A stretch of DNA of 64,000 bases from Myxococcales bacterium (GTDB lineage Bacteria; Myxococcota_A; Polyangia; Polyangiales; JADJMO01). The stretch spans positions 1-64,000 of the forward strand of contig JADJMO010000023.1 of the NCBI GenBank assembly GCA_016709545.1, read 5' to 3'. The notes under the pieces were generated by a model. It did not search any database, had not been told where the DNA came from, and was given only the letters and a program-made list of their open reading frames with translations. Position 1 is the stretch's first letter. Each line of letters opens with the position of its first letter. The translations under genes were made by a program, and so were the position numbers. Below are positions 55,257-63,805 of this stretch, in pieces.

Positions 55257-56732
55257 GTGCCGCTACGAGCCTCCACGATGGATGGTCGGTCGCCAGGGCC
55301 ATGGGCTCGGGTCGTCGCGACCTTCGCCGAAGCCCGTCGAGGCCTCGGCGCGGTCCTGACGCTGCGACCGTACGACACGTCGACCGCCGAGGGGCGCGCG
55401 CAGGAGCGCTACCGTCGCGCGGCGCTCTCGACGGCCACGGCCGCCCTCGGGCACGGCCTCGGGATCTTCACGGGCCTCGTCAACGTGCGCGTCACGCTCG
55501 GGTACCTCGGCAAGGAGCGATACGGCTTGTGGATGGCCATCTCGTCGCTGTTGCTGTGGGTCCAGCTCGCCGACTTCGGCCTCGGGCGCGGCCTGCAGAA
55601 CCATCTGGCCGAGGCGCACGGGAAGGACGATCGCGAGGGGGCGGCGCGCGCCTTCTCGACCGGGTTCTTCGCCTTGCTCGCGGTGGCGGTCGTGATGTTC
55701 CTCGCGTTCGTCCCGGCCCTGTTCCTGGTGCCCTGGAACAGGGTCCTCGCGGTCTCCAACCCGAGCCTCGCCAGCGAGACGCGGGTCGCGGTGGGGGCCG
55801 TGGCCGCGGTCTTCCTCGCGCAGTTCCCGCTGAGCCTCGTGCCGACGCTCTACAGCGCGCACCAGCGCGGCTACGTGGCCAACCTCTTCAACATCGGCAG
55901 CAGCGTCGTGTCGCTCGTGACGCTGCTGCTCGTCGTCAAGCTGAAGCTCTCCCTCGGCTACCTCATCCTCGCGGTGGGTGGCGTCGGGGTGGTCAGCAAC
56001 CTCGTCAACCTGGCCTACATCCTCCACGACATGCCCTGGCTCCGGCCGAGGCTCTCGCTGGTGAGTCGCGGGGTGGCGAGGGCGCTCGCCAGCACCTCGT
56101 CGGCGATGATGCTCTTCCAGCTGGCCGGGCTGCTGATCAACGAGGCGCAGGTCCTGATCGTCGCCCACCGGATCGACCTGCTGGCGGTCACCGACTGGTC
56201 CATCCTGATGCGCGTCTACGCGCTGCCGATCACCTTCATCGCCATGCTGGACGGCCCCATGGTCCCCGCGTTCCGCGAGGCCTACGTGCGAGGCGACCGT
56301 GGCTGGTTGCGGAGCGCGTTCTTCCGCCTGGTGCGCCTGAAGATGGGGCTCGCGCTCGCCGGGGTGCTCCTCTACGTGGTCTTCGGCGACCTGATCGCCG
56401 CGCTCTTCGCCGGCCGCGCGGTCCAGCTCTCCGCGTCGGTGTGGTGGTCGACCGGACTCCTCTTGTTCGTCGGCGTGTGGAACGGCTCGTTCAACGATCT
56501 GCTCATCGCCACCGACCGGCTGTGGGCGCTGGTGGCCGCGGTGGCCGGGAACGCGCTCGTGACCATCGTCCTCACGATCACGATGGCCCGGTCGTTCGGG
56601 CTGGTCGGGGTCCTCCTCGCCACGGTGGCCTTCTCGTTGTTCGTCACGGCCTGGCTCAACCCGCTCCTCTGTCGGCTGGCGTTGCGGGTCACGCCTTCCG
56701 ACGCGAAGGCCGAAGACCCCGAGCCGACCTAG
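55257..56732 (+). CDS. Polysaccharide flippase (Wzx/MATE-like, MVF family)
   Basis: 491 residues with about 12-14 hydrophobic helices. It starts with GLGIFTGLVNVRVTLGYLGKERYGLWMAISSLLLWVQLADFGLGRGLQNHLAEAHGK, the usual opening of Wzx-type exporters. It would flip lipid-linked oligosaccharides across the inner membrane for the glycosyltransferases around it. GTG at 55257 or ATG at 55278 could be the start. The stop overlaps the end of the convergent glycosyltransferase gene. Confidence 0.88.
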   Translation: MPLRASTMDGRSPGPWARVVATFAEARRGLGAVLTLRPYDTSTAEGRAQERYRRAALSTATAALGHGLGIFTGLVNVRVTLGYLGKERYGLWMAISSLLLWVQLADFGLGRGLQNHLAEAHGKDDREGAARAFSTGFFALLAVAVVMFLAFVPALFLVPWNRVLAVSNPSLASETRVAVGAVAAVFLAQFPLSLVPTLYSAHQRGYVANLFNIGSSVVSLVTLLLVVKLKLSLGYLILAVGGVGVVSNLVNLAYILHDMPWLRPRLSLVSRGVARALASTSSAMMLFQLAGLLINEAQVLIVAHRIDLLAVTDWSILMRVYALPITFIAMLDGPMVPAFREAYVRGDRGWLRSAFFRLVRLKMGLALAGVLLYVVFGDLIAALFAGRAVQLSASVWWSTGLLLFVGVWNGSFNDLLIATDRLWALVAAVAGNALVTIVLTITMARSFGLVGVLLATVAFSLFVTAWLNPLLCRLALRVTPSDAKAEDPEPT

Positions 56733-57898
56733 CGAGCAGCGGCGCGGTAGACGTCGACGTACCCACGGGCCATGCGGACGCGATCGAACTCGCGGGCCCG
56801 GGCGAGCCCGGTGGTGGCGCGGACCGCGCGCTGGGCGGGGGATTCTCCCGCGAGGGTCACGAGGCAGTCGGCGGCACCCGCGACGTCGTCGGGATCGAGG
56901 CAGGCCGCGGCGGCGTCGCCCGCGACCTCGTCGCTGCCGCTGTCGCGCGCGACCAGCACCGGGCAGCCGCTCGCGAGGGCCTCCACGACGCTGAGCCCGA
57001 ACCCCTCGAGCCGCGAGAGGAACGGGTGCGCGACCGCGCGGCGGTAGAGCGCCGCGAGGTCGTCGTCGTCCACGTAGCCGAGGAGGTGCACCCGCCCGCC
57101 GAGCCCTCGGCGCGCGATCTCCTGCTGCATGCGCGCCACGTCTTCGGGCAGCAGCTTGCCGACCCAGGCGAGCTCGAGGTCGACCTCGGCGCGCGCGCGG
57201 GCGAGGGCGTCGAGCAGCACCGCGATGTTCTTGCGATGGTCGCAGTACCCGACGTACAGGGCGAACGGCCGCTCGAGGCCGAGCCGTGACGCGCGCGCGG
57301 CGTCGTCCTCCCGAGGGGCGCTCGACCAGCGCCCGAGGTCGATGCCGTTCGGCACGACGGTGATGCGGCGAGGATCGAGACGCAGCAACGCCTCGAGATC
57401 GGTGCGCGTGCGCGCCGAGATGGCGACGACCTGCTCCACCCGGCGCGCGCGCAGGCCCTCGCGCACCCGGCGGCTCGCCGCGGCGAGCGGCGACCCGCCG
57501 ATGTACTGCCGGGGGTAGCGGAGCGGGACGAGGTCGTGGAGCGTGAGCACCATCTTCGCCGGCGACCACCACGGCACGCCGCGCGGCTCGAGCAGGTGCA
57601 CGACGTCGTGGCCGCGCGCGGCCCACGGGAGGAAGCGCTGGCGTCGAGGGCCGACCCGCTCCTCCAGCGTGCCGCGGCGCTCGTGGAGCTCGGCGGCCGC
57701 CGCGCGCAGGTCGTGGGTGGTGCGGGCGCGGCCGAGCGGGGAGAGGTCGACCAGCGCCTCGATCTCGAGGTCTTCGTGCTCGTCGGCGGTGTCGGCCAGC
57801 GCGTGGAGCAGATCGCGCAGCAGGCGGCCGATGCCGCGCGCGCCGCTCGTGTCGAGGTTCGACGTGCCGTCGACCAGCACCCGGGTCTTGCGGCTCAC
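56729..57898 (-). CDS. Family 4 glycosyltransferase
   Basis: 389 residues, GT-B fold. The N-terminal domain has RVLVDGTSNLDTSGARGIGRLLRDLL and HDLVPLRYPRQYIGG. The donor domain has the NGIDLGRWSS loop, YVGYCDHRKNIAVLLDALARA, and the catalytic EGFGLSVVEALASGCPVLVA (E-x7-E). It transfers a sugar from a nucleotide donor, probably during glycan assembly. GTG at 57898, 5 bp after the stop of the next glycosyltransferase gene. Confidence 0.9.
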   Translation of the reverse strand: MSRKTRVLVDGTSNLDTSGARGIGRLLRDLLHALADTADEHEDLEIEALVDLSPLGRARTTHDLRAAAAELHERRGTLEERVGPRRQRFLPWAARGHDVVHLLEPRGVPWWSPAKMVLTLHDLVPLRYPRQYIGGSPLAAASRRVREGLRARRVEQVVAISARTRTDLEALLRLDPRRITVVPNGIDLGRWSSAPREDDAARASRLGLERPFALYVGYCDHRKNIAVLLDALARARAEVDLELAWVGKLLPEDVARMQQEIARRGLGGRVHLLGYVDDDDLAALYRRAVAHPFLSRLEGFGLSVVEALASGCPVLVARDSGSDEVAGDAAAACLDPDDVAGAADCLVTLAGESPAQRAVRATTGLARAREFDRVRMARGYVDVYRAAAR

Positions 57899-57905
57899 GA
57901 CGACC

Positions 57906-59075
57906 TCACGCGAGCAACCGCGCGTAGACGGCGAGGGTGCGCTCCGCGAACCGCTCGCGGGAGAACTCACGCGCCCGCACGAGGCCCCGCTCGCGGAGCT
58001 GCGCGCGCAGGGCCGACTGCTCGGCGAGGCGCACCATGGCCTCGCCGATCGCGCGCGGGTCGTCGGGGGGCACGAGGAGCCCCGCGTCGCCCGCGACCTC
58101 GGCGAGCGACGAGCCCGCGGTCGCGACCAGCGGCGCGCCGCACGCCATCGCCTCGACCAGCGTGAGCCCGAAGCCCTCGGCGAACGAAACGAGCACGTGG
58201 CCGAGCGAGCGCCGGTAGAGCGCGGGGAGGTGTTCGTCGGGCACGAAGCCGAGCGCGCGGACCTGGCCCTGTACACCCACGCTCTTCGCGAGGGCCTCGA
58301 GGCGGCCGCGCTCGCCGACGCTCAGATTGCCGACGAACGCGAGCTCGAGCGCGGTGCCGTGGGCCCGGGCGTGGGCGAGGGCGCCGAACATGCCCTCGGC
58401 GTTCTTGCGCCACTCCCACGCGCCCACGTACACGAAATAGGGCCGTTCGAGGCCGTAGCGCGCGACGATCGCCGCGTCGTCCGCGGCCGGCTCCGCCGAG
58501 AACCGCGCGAGGTCGATGCCGTTGTGCACGACGCTGATGCGGTCGTCGGGCACCTCGAGCAGGCGCCGCAGGTCGCGACGCGTCTCCTCGCTGATGGCGA
58601 TCACGTGGTCGGCGCCGCCGTAGCGGTGGAGCTCGCGCAGGCGACGGATGGCGGCGAAGCCGTCCTGCCAACCGAGGTAGCGGGCGGAGAAGCGCAGGGG
58701 GATGAGGTCGTGGCAGGTGACCACGCGCCGCGGGCCGAGGACCGGGGTGCCGCGGGCGTCGGTGAGGTGCACCAGATCGGCGCCGACGCGGCGCGCGATG
58801 GCGCCGAAGTGCATGCGGCGCCCGTAGCGCACGCGGGCGTCGGCGCTGTCGAGGCCCTGCGCGTCGCCGCGCGGGCGCAGGCTCGCGAGATCCTCCACGA
58901 CGGTGCCCTCGCCGGTCTCGTCGATCCAGGTGACCCCGAGGACGCGCACGCCAGCCTCACGGGCGCGGCGCTGCACGGCGCCGAGGCCCTGGGCGAGGTC
59001 GTGCACGTAGCGCCCGATGCCCCGCAGGCGGTGGGTGGTCTGGAACGGCGTGAGATCCACGAGGGCGGTGCGCAT
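57906..59075 (-). CDS. Family 4 glycosyltransferase
   Basis: 389 residues. N-terminal RTALVDLTPFQTTHRLRGIGRYVHDLAQGLG, then RRVVTCHDLIPLRFSARYLGW. The donor side has NGIDLARFSAEP, YVGAWEWRKNAEGMFGALAHAR and EGFGLTLVEAMACGAPLVATAGSSLAEVAGDAGLLVP. It is similar in length and motifs to the neighbour at 56729-57898, so the two are probably an old tandem duplicate. They lie in one minus-strand operon with 59078-60184, gaps 2-7 bp. Confidence 0.9.
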   Translation of the reverse strand: MRTALVDLTPFQTTHRLRGIGRYVHDLAQGLGAVQRRAREAGVRVLGVTWIDETGEGTVVEDLASLRPRGDAQGLDSADARVRYGRRMHFGAIARRVGADLVHLTDARGTPVLGPRRVVTCHDLIPLRFSARYLGWQDGFAAIRRLRELHRYGGADHVIAISEETRRDLRRLLEVPDDRISVVHNGIDLARFSAEPAADDAAIVARYGLERPYFVYVGAWEWRKNAEGMFGALAHARAHGTALELAFVGNLSVGERGRLEALAKSVGVQGQVRALGFVPDEHLPALYRRSLGHVLVSFAEGFGLTLVEAMACGAPLVATAGSSLAEVAGDAGLLVPPDDPRAIGEAMVRLAEQSALRAQLRERGLVRAREFSRERFAERTLAVYARLLA

Positions 59076-59077
59076 GA

Positions 59078-60184
59078 TCAGTTCCGGCCGACGGCGTCTC
59101 TGTAGAGCTCGAGGTGACGGGCCGCGACCTCGGTCCAGCTGGCGGCCCTGGCGTAGGCCTCGATGCGCTTGCGTACCACGTCGGCGAGGTCGCGTTCGTC
59201 GACCAGGCGGGCGAGGGCGCGCTCGAGCGGACCGTCGAGGGTGTGGACGGCGGCCCGCACGTCGTCGAACACCGGGGCGCGCGAGACGGCGACCGGCGAG
59301 CCGCTCGAGAGGGCCCAGGTGACCGCGCCCGATGTGCCCTGGGCGCCCCCGGTGTGGTAATCGAGCACCACCCAGTCGGCGGCCGCGAGCGCGTCCATCG
59401 CGGCCTCGTGGGGCACGAACGCGCCGTCGAGGTGCACGTGTCGCTCGAGCCCGAGCCGCGCGATCTCCTGCTTCAACCGCGCGAAGTAAGCGCGCGATTC
59501 GCTCGAGTCGTAGACGGCGCCGGAGATCCAGTAGAAGACGTCGCGGCCCTGGGCCCGCAGCGCCGCGATCGCCGCGAGCATCTCGAGCACCCCCTTGTCC
59601 GGGACCAGGAACCCGAAGTGGGCGAACACGAGCTTGTCCGCGGGGATGCCGAGGGCGCGACGGGCTGCGGCGCGGTCACGGTGCTCGACGGGGGGCAGGC
59701 CGTGCGGGACCACGTGCACCTGCCGCACGCCCGCGGCGCGGACCTCGGCGGCGTGGGACTCGTTGTGCACGATCACGTGGGCGTCGCGGAGCGCGTGGTG
59801 GAATCGCCACACCTTGAATCGACGCCCGAGCGAGCCGCCGTCGCGGCCGTGCCACGTGGCGAAGAACGGCGTGCCGCGGCGGCGCGCGAGCCCCCCGAGG
59901 TTGAACAGGATCCGCGACGAGAAGAGCGAGAGGTTGACGTTTGCGTGGATCACGTCGACCGGAGGCAGCGCGCGCAGCAACGGAATCGCCTCGATCCCGA
60001 AGGCCCGGTTGCGGTTCCAGAGCCGCGGAACAGGCTCCATGCCCGTGTCGCGGTCGTCGCCGAAGAGTCGGGGAGCCACGATCGCCACCTCGGCGCCGTG
60101 GGCCCGCAGCGCGGGCACGAGCTGCTCCGCGTAGGTCGCGAGGCCACACCGCTGGCTGTACGTGGTCAGGAACCCGATGCGCAT
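59078..60184 (-). CDS. Glycosyltransferase (GT-B)
   Basis: 368 residues from MRIGFLTTYSQRCGLATYAEQLVPAL, the usual start of GT4 proteins; an upstream ATG at 60205 adds MYSSENR. It has WHGRDGGSLGRRFKVWRFHHAL, GLPPVEHRDRAAARRALG, FAHFGFLVPDKGVLEMLAAIAALR and DYHTGGAQGTSGAVTWALSSGSPVAVS. The usual E-x7-E is replaced by a Gly/Thr-rich loop (TGGAQGTSGAV), a variant seen in some GT families. First gene of a three-gene minus-strand set, divergent from the GT2 gene. Confidence 0.87.
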   Translation of the reverse strand: MRIGFLTTYSQRCGLATYAEQLVPALRAHGAEVAIVAPRLFGDDRDTGMEPVPRLWNRNRAFGIEAIPLLRALPPVDVIHANVNLSLFSSRILFNLGGLARRRGTPFFATWHGRDGGSLGRRFKVWRFHHALRDAHVIVHNESHAAEVRAAGVRQVHVVPHGLPPVEHRDRAAARRALGIPADKLVFAHFGFLVPDKGVLEMLAAIAALRAQGRDVFYWISGAVYDSSESRAYFARLKQEIARLGLERHVHLDGAFVPHEAAMDALAAADWVVLDYHTGGAQGTSGAVTWALSSGSPVAVSRAPVFDDVRAAVHTLDGPLERALARLVDERDLADVVRKRIEAYARAASWTEVAARHLELYRDAVGRN

Positions 60185-60261
60185 CCTGTTTTCCGAGCTA
60201 TACACGTCGCGTGCCGGCCCGAGAACCGACCGACCGACGACCCCTGGCAGGGCGACCCTCC

Positions 60262-61206
60262 GTGGGGGCCATCTCCGTCATCATCGTGAACTGGAACGCG
60301 CGGGAAGATCTCTGCGCCTGTCTGCGCTCGCTGGCCGACCAGACCGACCACACATTCCAGACCATCGTGGTCGACAACGGGTCGAGCGACGGCTCCGAGG
60401 CCGCGGTGCGCGCCGAGTCCCCCTGGGTCGAGATCGTGCAGACGGGCGCCAACCTGGGCTTCGCCGAGGGGTGCAACCAGGGGCTCGCCGTCGCCACCGG
60501 CGATTGGATCGCCACGCTCAACAACGACACCTTCGTCGATCCAGCCTGGATCGCCGAGCTGCGCTCCGCCGCGCTCTCCTCGCCGCCCGAAGTCGGGATG
60601 CTGCAGTCCCGCATGGTCTTCAAGACCGACAAGGGGCGCATCAACTCGACCGGCCTGCTCCTCTACAAGGACGGCTCGGCGGAGGACCGCGACTTCGACA
60701 CCCCCGTCCGCGAGGACGAGGAGGGCGACGCGGTGTTCTGCCCGACGGCGGGCGCCGCGCTCTACCGCCGCGCGATGCTCGATCAGACCCGCCTCGCGAG
60801 CGGCTGGTTCGACCGCGACTACTTCATGTACTGCGAGGACGTCGACCTCGGCTGGCGCTGCCGGCTCGCCGGGTGGGAGGCGCGCTACGTGCCGAGCGCC
60901 CTCGTGGCCCACGCCTTCCAGGGCAGCTCCAAGCTGCGCGAGCGCTCGTTCATCGGGCTCCACCTCAAGCGCAACCGCCTGCGCACGCTGCTCAAGAACG
61001 CGAGCGTGCCGTTCCTGGTCAAGGCGCTGCCGCGCACGCTGCTCGATCTGGGCCGCGCGTTCACCCAGGGTGGCCCGCTCGTCCTGCCCTCGTTCGCGAT
61101 CGCGGTGCGCGACGGCCTCGTGCAGCGACGTGCGGTGTCGGCGCTCGCGCGTGTGCCGCGCCTCGAGGTCGAGCAGCGCTGGGCGGTCAAGCGGAGACGC
61201 AGCTGA
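60262..61206 (+). CDS. Family 2 glycosyltransferase
   Basis: About 314 residues. AISVIIVNWNAREDLCACLRSL opens the GT-A fold. IVVDNGSSDGSEAAV is the nucleotide-sugar site; ANLGFAEGCNQGLAVATGDWIATLNNDTFVDPAW holds NNDT in place of the DxD. YFMYCEDVDLGWRCRLAGW is the ED motif before the acceptor side. The rhamnosyltransferase-like pattern suggests transfer to a glycan. GTG at 60262 chosen nearest the domain; GTG 60211 is also in frame. TGATG overlap with the next gene. Confidence 0.88.
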   Translation: MGAISVIIVNWNAREDLCACLRSLADQTDHTFQTIVVDNGSSDGSEAAVRAESPWVEIVQTGANLGFAEGCNQGLAVATGDWIATLNNDTFVDPAWIAELRSAALSSPPEVGMLQSRMVFKTDKGRINSTGLLLYKDGSAEDRDFDTPVREDEEGDAVFCPTAGAALYRRAMLDQTRLASGWFDRDYFMYCEDVDLGWRCRLAGWEARYVPSALVAHAFQGSSKLRERSFIGLHLKRNRLRTLLKNASVPFLVKALPRTLLDLGRAFTQGGPLVLPSFAIAVRDGLVQRRAVSALARVPRLEVEQRWAVKRRRS

Positions 61207-62438
61207 TGTCGTCGCCGCTGCGGTTCACCTTCGTCGTCTCGCGGTACGCAGCGGACATCCTCGGCGGCGCCGAGAAGCACGCGCGCGACGTCGCGGAGCA
61301 GCTCGCGGCCCGTGGTCACGACGTGCGCGTGCTCTCCACCTGCGCGCGGCAGTACTCCACCTGGAAGAACGAGCTCCCCCCGGGCGTCGCGCACGAAGGC
61401 GGCGTCGAGGTGGTGCGCTTCCCGATCCCGCTCCGTCGCCTCGTCGGCGTCGACGACGTGTGCAAGGCGATGGCGTGTCGGTTCCCGACCCGTCGCGTGC
61501 TCGCCGACGCCTGGTACGTCGCCGCGGGGCCGGTGTGTCCGGCTCTGGTGCGGCGCGCAATCACCGAGACCCACACCCGCGACCTCGTCACACACTTCTC
61601 CCTGCTCTCCTGGGTGACGGCGCACGCGCTCGAGGCCGAGCCCCGCCGCGCCGCCCTCGTGCCGCTCGTGCACGACGAGCCCCCCACCTATCTCTCGCGC
61701 GCGGCCGAGACCCTGCGCCTGCCCGCGGCGATCCTCGCCAACACCGAGGAGGAGTGGGCGCGCATCGCGCGCGTGGCGGGGCCCTCCGTCGCGCCCGGCC
61801 TCGTCGTGGCGACGGGGCAGGGGCCCGCGCCCGCGCTCGACCCCTCGTTCCGCCCGCCCGTCGACGGCCCGTATCTCCTGCTGCTCGGCCGCATGGCCAA
61901 GGCCCGCCCGGTGATCGCCGCCTACCGCGCCCTGCGCGCGCTCGACGCCACCCTCGAGGTCGGTGGGAAGCAGATCGCCGCGCGCGATCTCACGCTGCTG
62001 GCGGTCGGCGAGCGACACCGCGCGTTCGACGGCGAGGCCGGCGTGCACATGACCGGCTTCGTGGACGACGAGACGCGCTGGCAGCTCCTGCACCGGGCGA
62101 CCGCGCTCGTGAACCCGTCGCGCTACGAGAGCCTCTCGCTCGTCCTCCTCGAGGCCTGGGCGTGCGGCGTGCCGGTCGTGGTCAATGCCGCGTGCGACGT
62201 CACCGTCGGTCAGTGCGCGCGCAGCGACGGCGGCTTCGCCGTCGACTTCGAGGACCCGGCCGCGGCGGCGAAGGCCCTGCTCGCGGGCCTCGCGTCCGAG
62301 GAGCGCCGTCGCGCCATGGGCGCCCACGGCAAGGCCTACGTCGAGCGTCGCTACGCGTGGGATCGCGTCACCCGGCTGTACGAGGCCGTCGCGCGCGGCA
62401 TGCGCGACGGCGACCTCGACGTCACCAAGCTCGGTTAG
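61206..62438 (+). CDS. Family 4 glycosyltransferase
   Basis: 410 residues. RFTFVVSRYAADILGGAEKHARDVAEQLAARGHDVRVL is a typical acceptor-domain opening. YLLLLGRMAKARPVIAAYRAL and YESLSLVLLEAWACGVPVVVN (E-x7-E) are the donor domain. It is translationally coupled to the GT2 gene, so the two probably add consecutive sugars. It converges on the SRPBCC gene with a 4-nt overlap of the ends. Confidence 0.9.
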   Translation: MSSPLRFTFVVSRYAADILGGAEKHARDVAEQLAARGHDVRVLSTCARQYSTWKNELPPGVAHEGGVEVVRFPIPLRRLVGVDDVCKAMACRFPTRRVLADAWYVAAGPVCPALVRRAITETHTRDLVTHFSLLSWVTAHALEAEPRRAALVPLVHDEPPTYLSRAAETLRLPAAILANTEEEWARIARVAGPSVAPGLVVATGQGPAPALDPSFRPPVDGPYLLLLGRMAKARPVIAAYRALRALDATLEVGGKQIAARDLTLLAVGERHRAFDGEAGVHMTGFVDDETRWQLLHRATALVNPSRYESLSLVLLEAWACGVPVVVNAACDVTVGQCARSDGGFAVDFEDPAAAAKALLAGLASEERRRAMGAHGKAYVERRYAWDRVTRLYEAVARGMRDGDLDVTKLG

Positions 62439-62911
62439 CGCCGCGCGATCTGCTCGCGCAGCGCCGACAGGAGCTCGCCCCAGAAGAGGCCGAGGCCGCG
62501 GCAGAACGTCGCGTTGTCCTGTCCGTGCCGCGCCGGGTGGTCGGCGGGGATGGCGTCCCACCCGCGGTGGGTCACCGTCACGAGGGTGCCGTCGCCCGAG
62601 GGGGCGAACACCACCTCCACCTCGGTCTCCTGGTCCTCGCGGAACGTGGCGTTGCGCCAGAGGTAGACGAACCGCGCGGGCGGCTCCCACACGGTGATGT
62701 GGCCGAGCGGGACGACGACCGTCTGCCCGTCGCGCTCGAACGACTCGAACACGCGGCCGCCGACGCCCTTCTCGATCGCGAGGATGCCGCGGCCGTGGCG
62801 GTAGCGGGGACCGCGGCGCCACCAGCGGTCGATCTCCTCGGTGAACACCGCGAAGGCGTCGGCCGGGCTGACCGCGACCTTGACCGAGGCGCGCGCGTCG
62901 GCCGGCTTCAC
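62435..62911 (-). CDS. SRPBCC/AHSA1-family protein
   Basis: 158 residues. ASVKVAVSPADAFAVFTEEIDRWWRRGPRYRHG is the first strand and helix of the START-like fold, then GHITVWEPPARFVYLWRNATF and GTLVTVTHRGWDAIP. The hydrophobic-cavity family (Aha1-C-like) often pairs with ArsR regulators. Its start overlaps the ArsR stop. The ligand is unknown. Confidence 0.9.
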   Translation of the reverse strand: MKPADARASVKVAVSPADAFAVFTEEIDRWWRRGPRYRHGRGILAIEKGVGGRVFESFERDGQTVVVPLGHITVWEPPARFVYLWRNATFREDQETEVEVVFAPSGDGTLVTVTHRGWDAIPADHPARHGQDNATFCRGLGLFWGELLSALREQIARR

Positions 62912-63258
62912 GAGCGCTTCCCCGGCGGGCGCGTGCGCTCGGCGTGCTCCTTGAACGACGCGAGCTGGTCACCCCAGAACGCCTCGACCTCCTCGACCCA
63001 GTCGCGCAGGGCAGCGAACGGCGCGCGGCGCAGGCGGTAGACCCGCACCCGCGCGTCTTCGTGGGGCGCGCGGTCCTCCTCGACGAGGCCGCTCTCGCGG
63101 AGCACGCGCAGGTGACGGCTCATCGCGGGCGCGCTCGTGCCGAAGGCGGCGGCGAGCTCGCCCGCGCGCCGCGGCTCGACCCGCAGCAGATCGACCACCC
63201 CGCGCCGCGTCGGGTCGGCGAGCGCCGCGAGCGTGCGGTCGAGGCGCTCAGACCGCAT
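62908..63258 (-). CDS. ArsR-family winged-helix regulator
   Basis: 116 residues. LAALADPTRRGVVDLLRVEPRRAGELAAAFGTSAPAMSRHLRVLRESGLVEEDR is a complete ArsR winged helix with the recognition helix SAPAMSRHLRVL. No metal-binding CxC motif is visible, so it is of the non-metal subgroup that is usually co-encoded with SRPBCC proteins. It overlaps both neighbours. The dyad at 63714-63745 could be its operator. Confidence 0.92.
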   Translation of the reverse strand: MRSERLDRTLAALADPTRRGVVDLLRVEPRRAGELAAAFGTSAPAMSRHLRVLRESGLVEEDRAPHEDARVRVYRLRRAPFAALRDWVEEVEAFWGDQLASFKEHAERTRPPGKRS

Positions 63259-63700
63259 CTTGGGTACCGGTGCGCAGCCGCTGCATGAACCACCAGTGGT
63301 GCCCCTCGGGGTCGCGCGCCTCGTAGGACCGGTCGACCCAGTAGTCCTCGCCGTAGTCGCTCGTCTTGGGCTCGGTGACGATGACCGCCCCCGCCGTGCG
63401 GGCGTGCGCGCAGTGGGCGTCGACGTCGTCGACGAACAGGCACATCGCCTGGGTGTTGGTGCCCCCGACCGTCCGCGGGCTCGCGCGGTAAGTGGCGTCG
63501 GGCTTGCCGCTGCCGACCATCACGAGGCCCTCGCCGAAGGTGAGCTCGCTGTGCTCGACCCGGCCGGCCTCGCCCTCGACGAGCAGGCGCACCTCGAACC
63601 CGAACGCGCGGCAGAGGAACTCGATCGCCGCGTGCGGGTCGTCGTAGAACGCGGAGCTCGAGATGCGGGGCCATCCGGGGGGCGTGGGCTTCTTGACCAT
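63248..63700 (-). CDS. VOC-superfamily (glyoxalase/bleomycin-resistance-like) protein
   Basis: 150 residues. PRISSSAFYDDPHAAIEFLCRAFGFEVRLLVEGEAGRVEHSEL is the first VOC module; the second has DDVDAHCAHARTAGAVIVTEPKTSDYGEDYWVDRSYEARDPEGHHWWFMQ. The His and Glu positions of the metal site are plausible (VEHSEL and DPEGHHW). First gene of the VOC-ArsR-SRPBCC operon, with an 11-nt overlap into ArsR. The substrate is unknown. Confidence 0.9.
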   Translation of the reverse strand: MVKKPTPPGWPRISSSAFYDDPHAAIEFLCRAFGFEVRLLVEGEAGRVEHSELTFGEGLVMVGSGKPDATYRASPRTVGGTNTQAMCLFVDDVDAHCAHARTAGAVIVTEPKTSDYGEDYWVDRSYEARDPEGHHWWFMQRLRTGTQDAV

Positions 63701-63713
63701 GGGTCCTCTTTTG

Positions 63714-63745
63714 GTTTCTGGTTTCCAGAATGATTAACCAGAAAC
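63714..63745. promoter_or_regulatory. Operator-like inverted repeat upstream of the VOC operon
   Basis: GTTTCTGGTT at 63714-63723 and AACCAGAAAC at 63736-63745 are perfect 10-bp arms with a 12-base spacer. It begins 14 bp upstream of the VOC start in the only AT-rich stretch nearby, so it overlaps the expected promoter. The size and symmetry fit a winged-helix dimer site; the ArsR protein in the same operon is the obvious candidate binder. Confidence 0.65.
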
Positions 63746-63805
63746 GCAATCAAATGTCCAGACCCCCTCGGCGAGCGACCGTGGAGGTGGCATGGTGTCC
63801 GCTCG

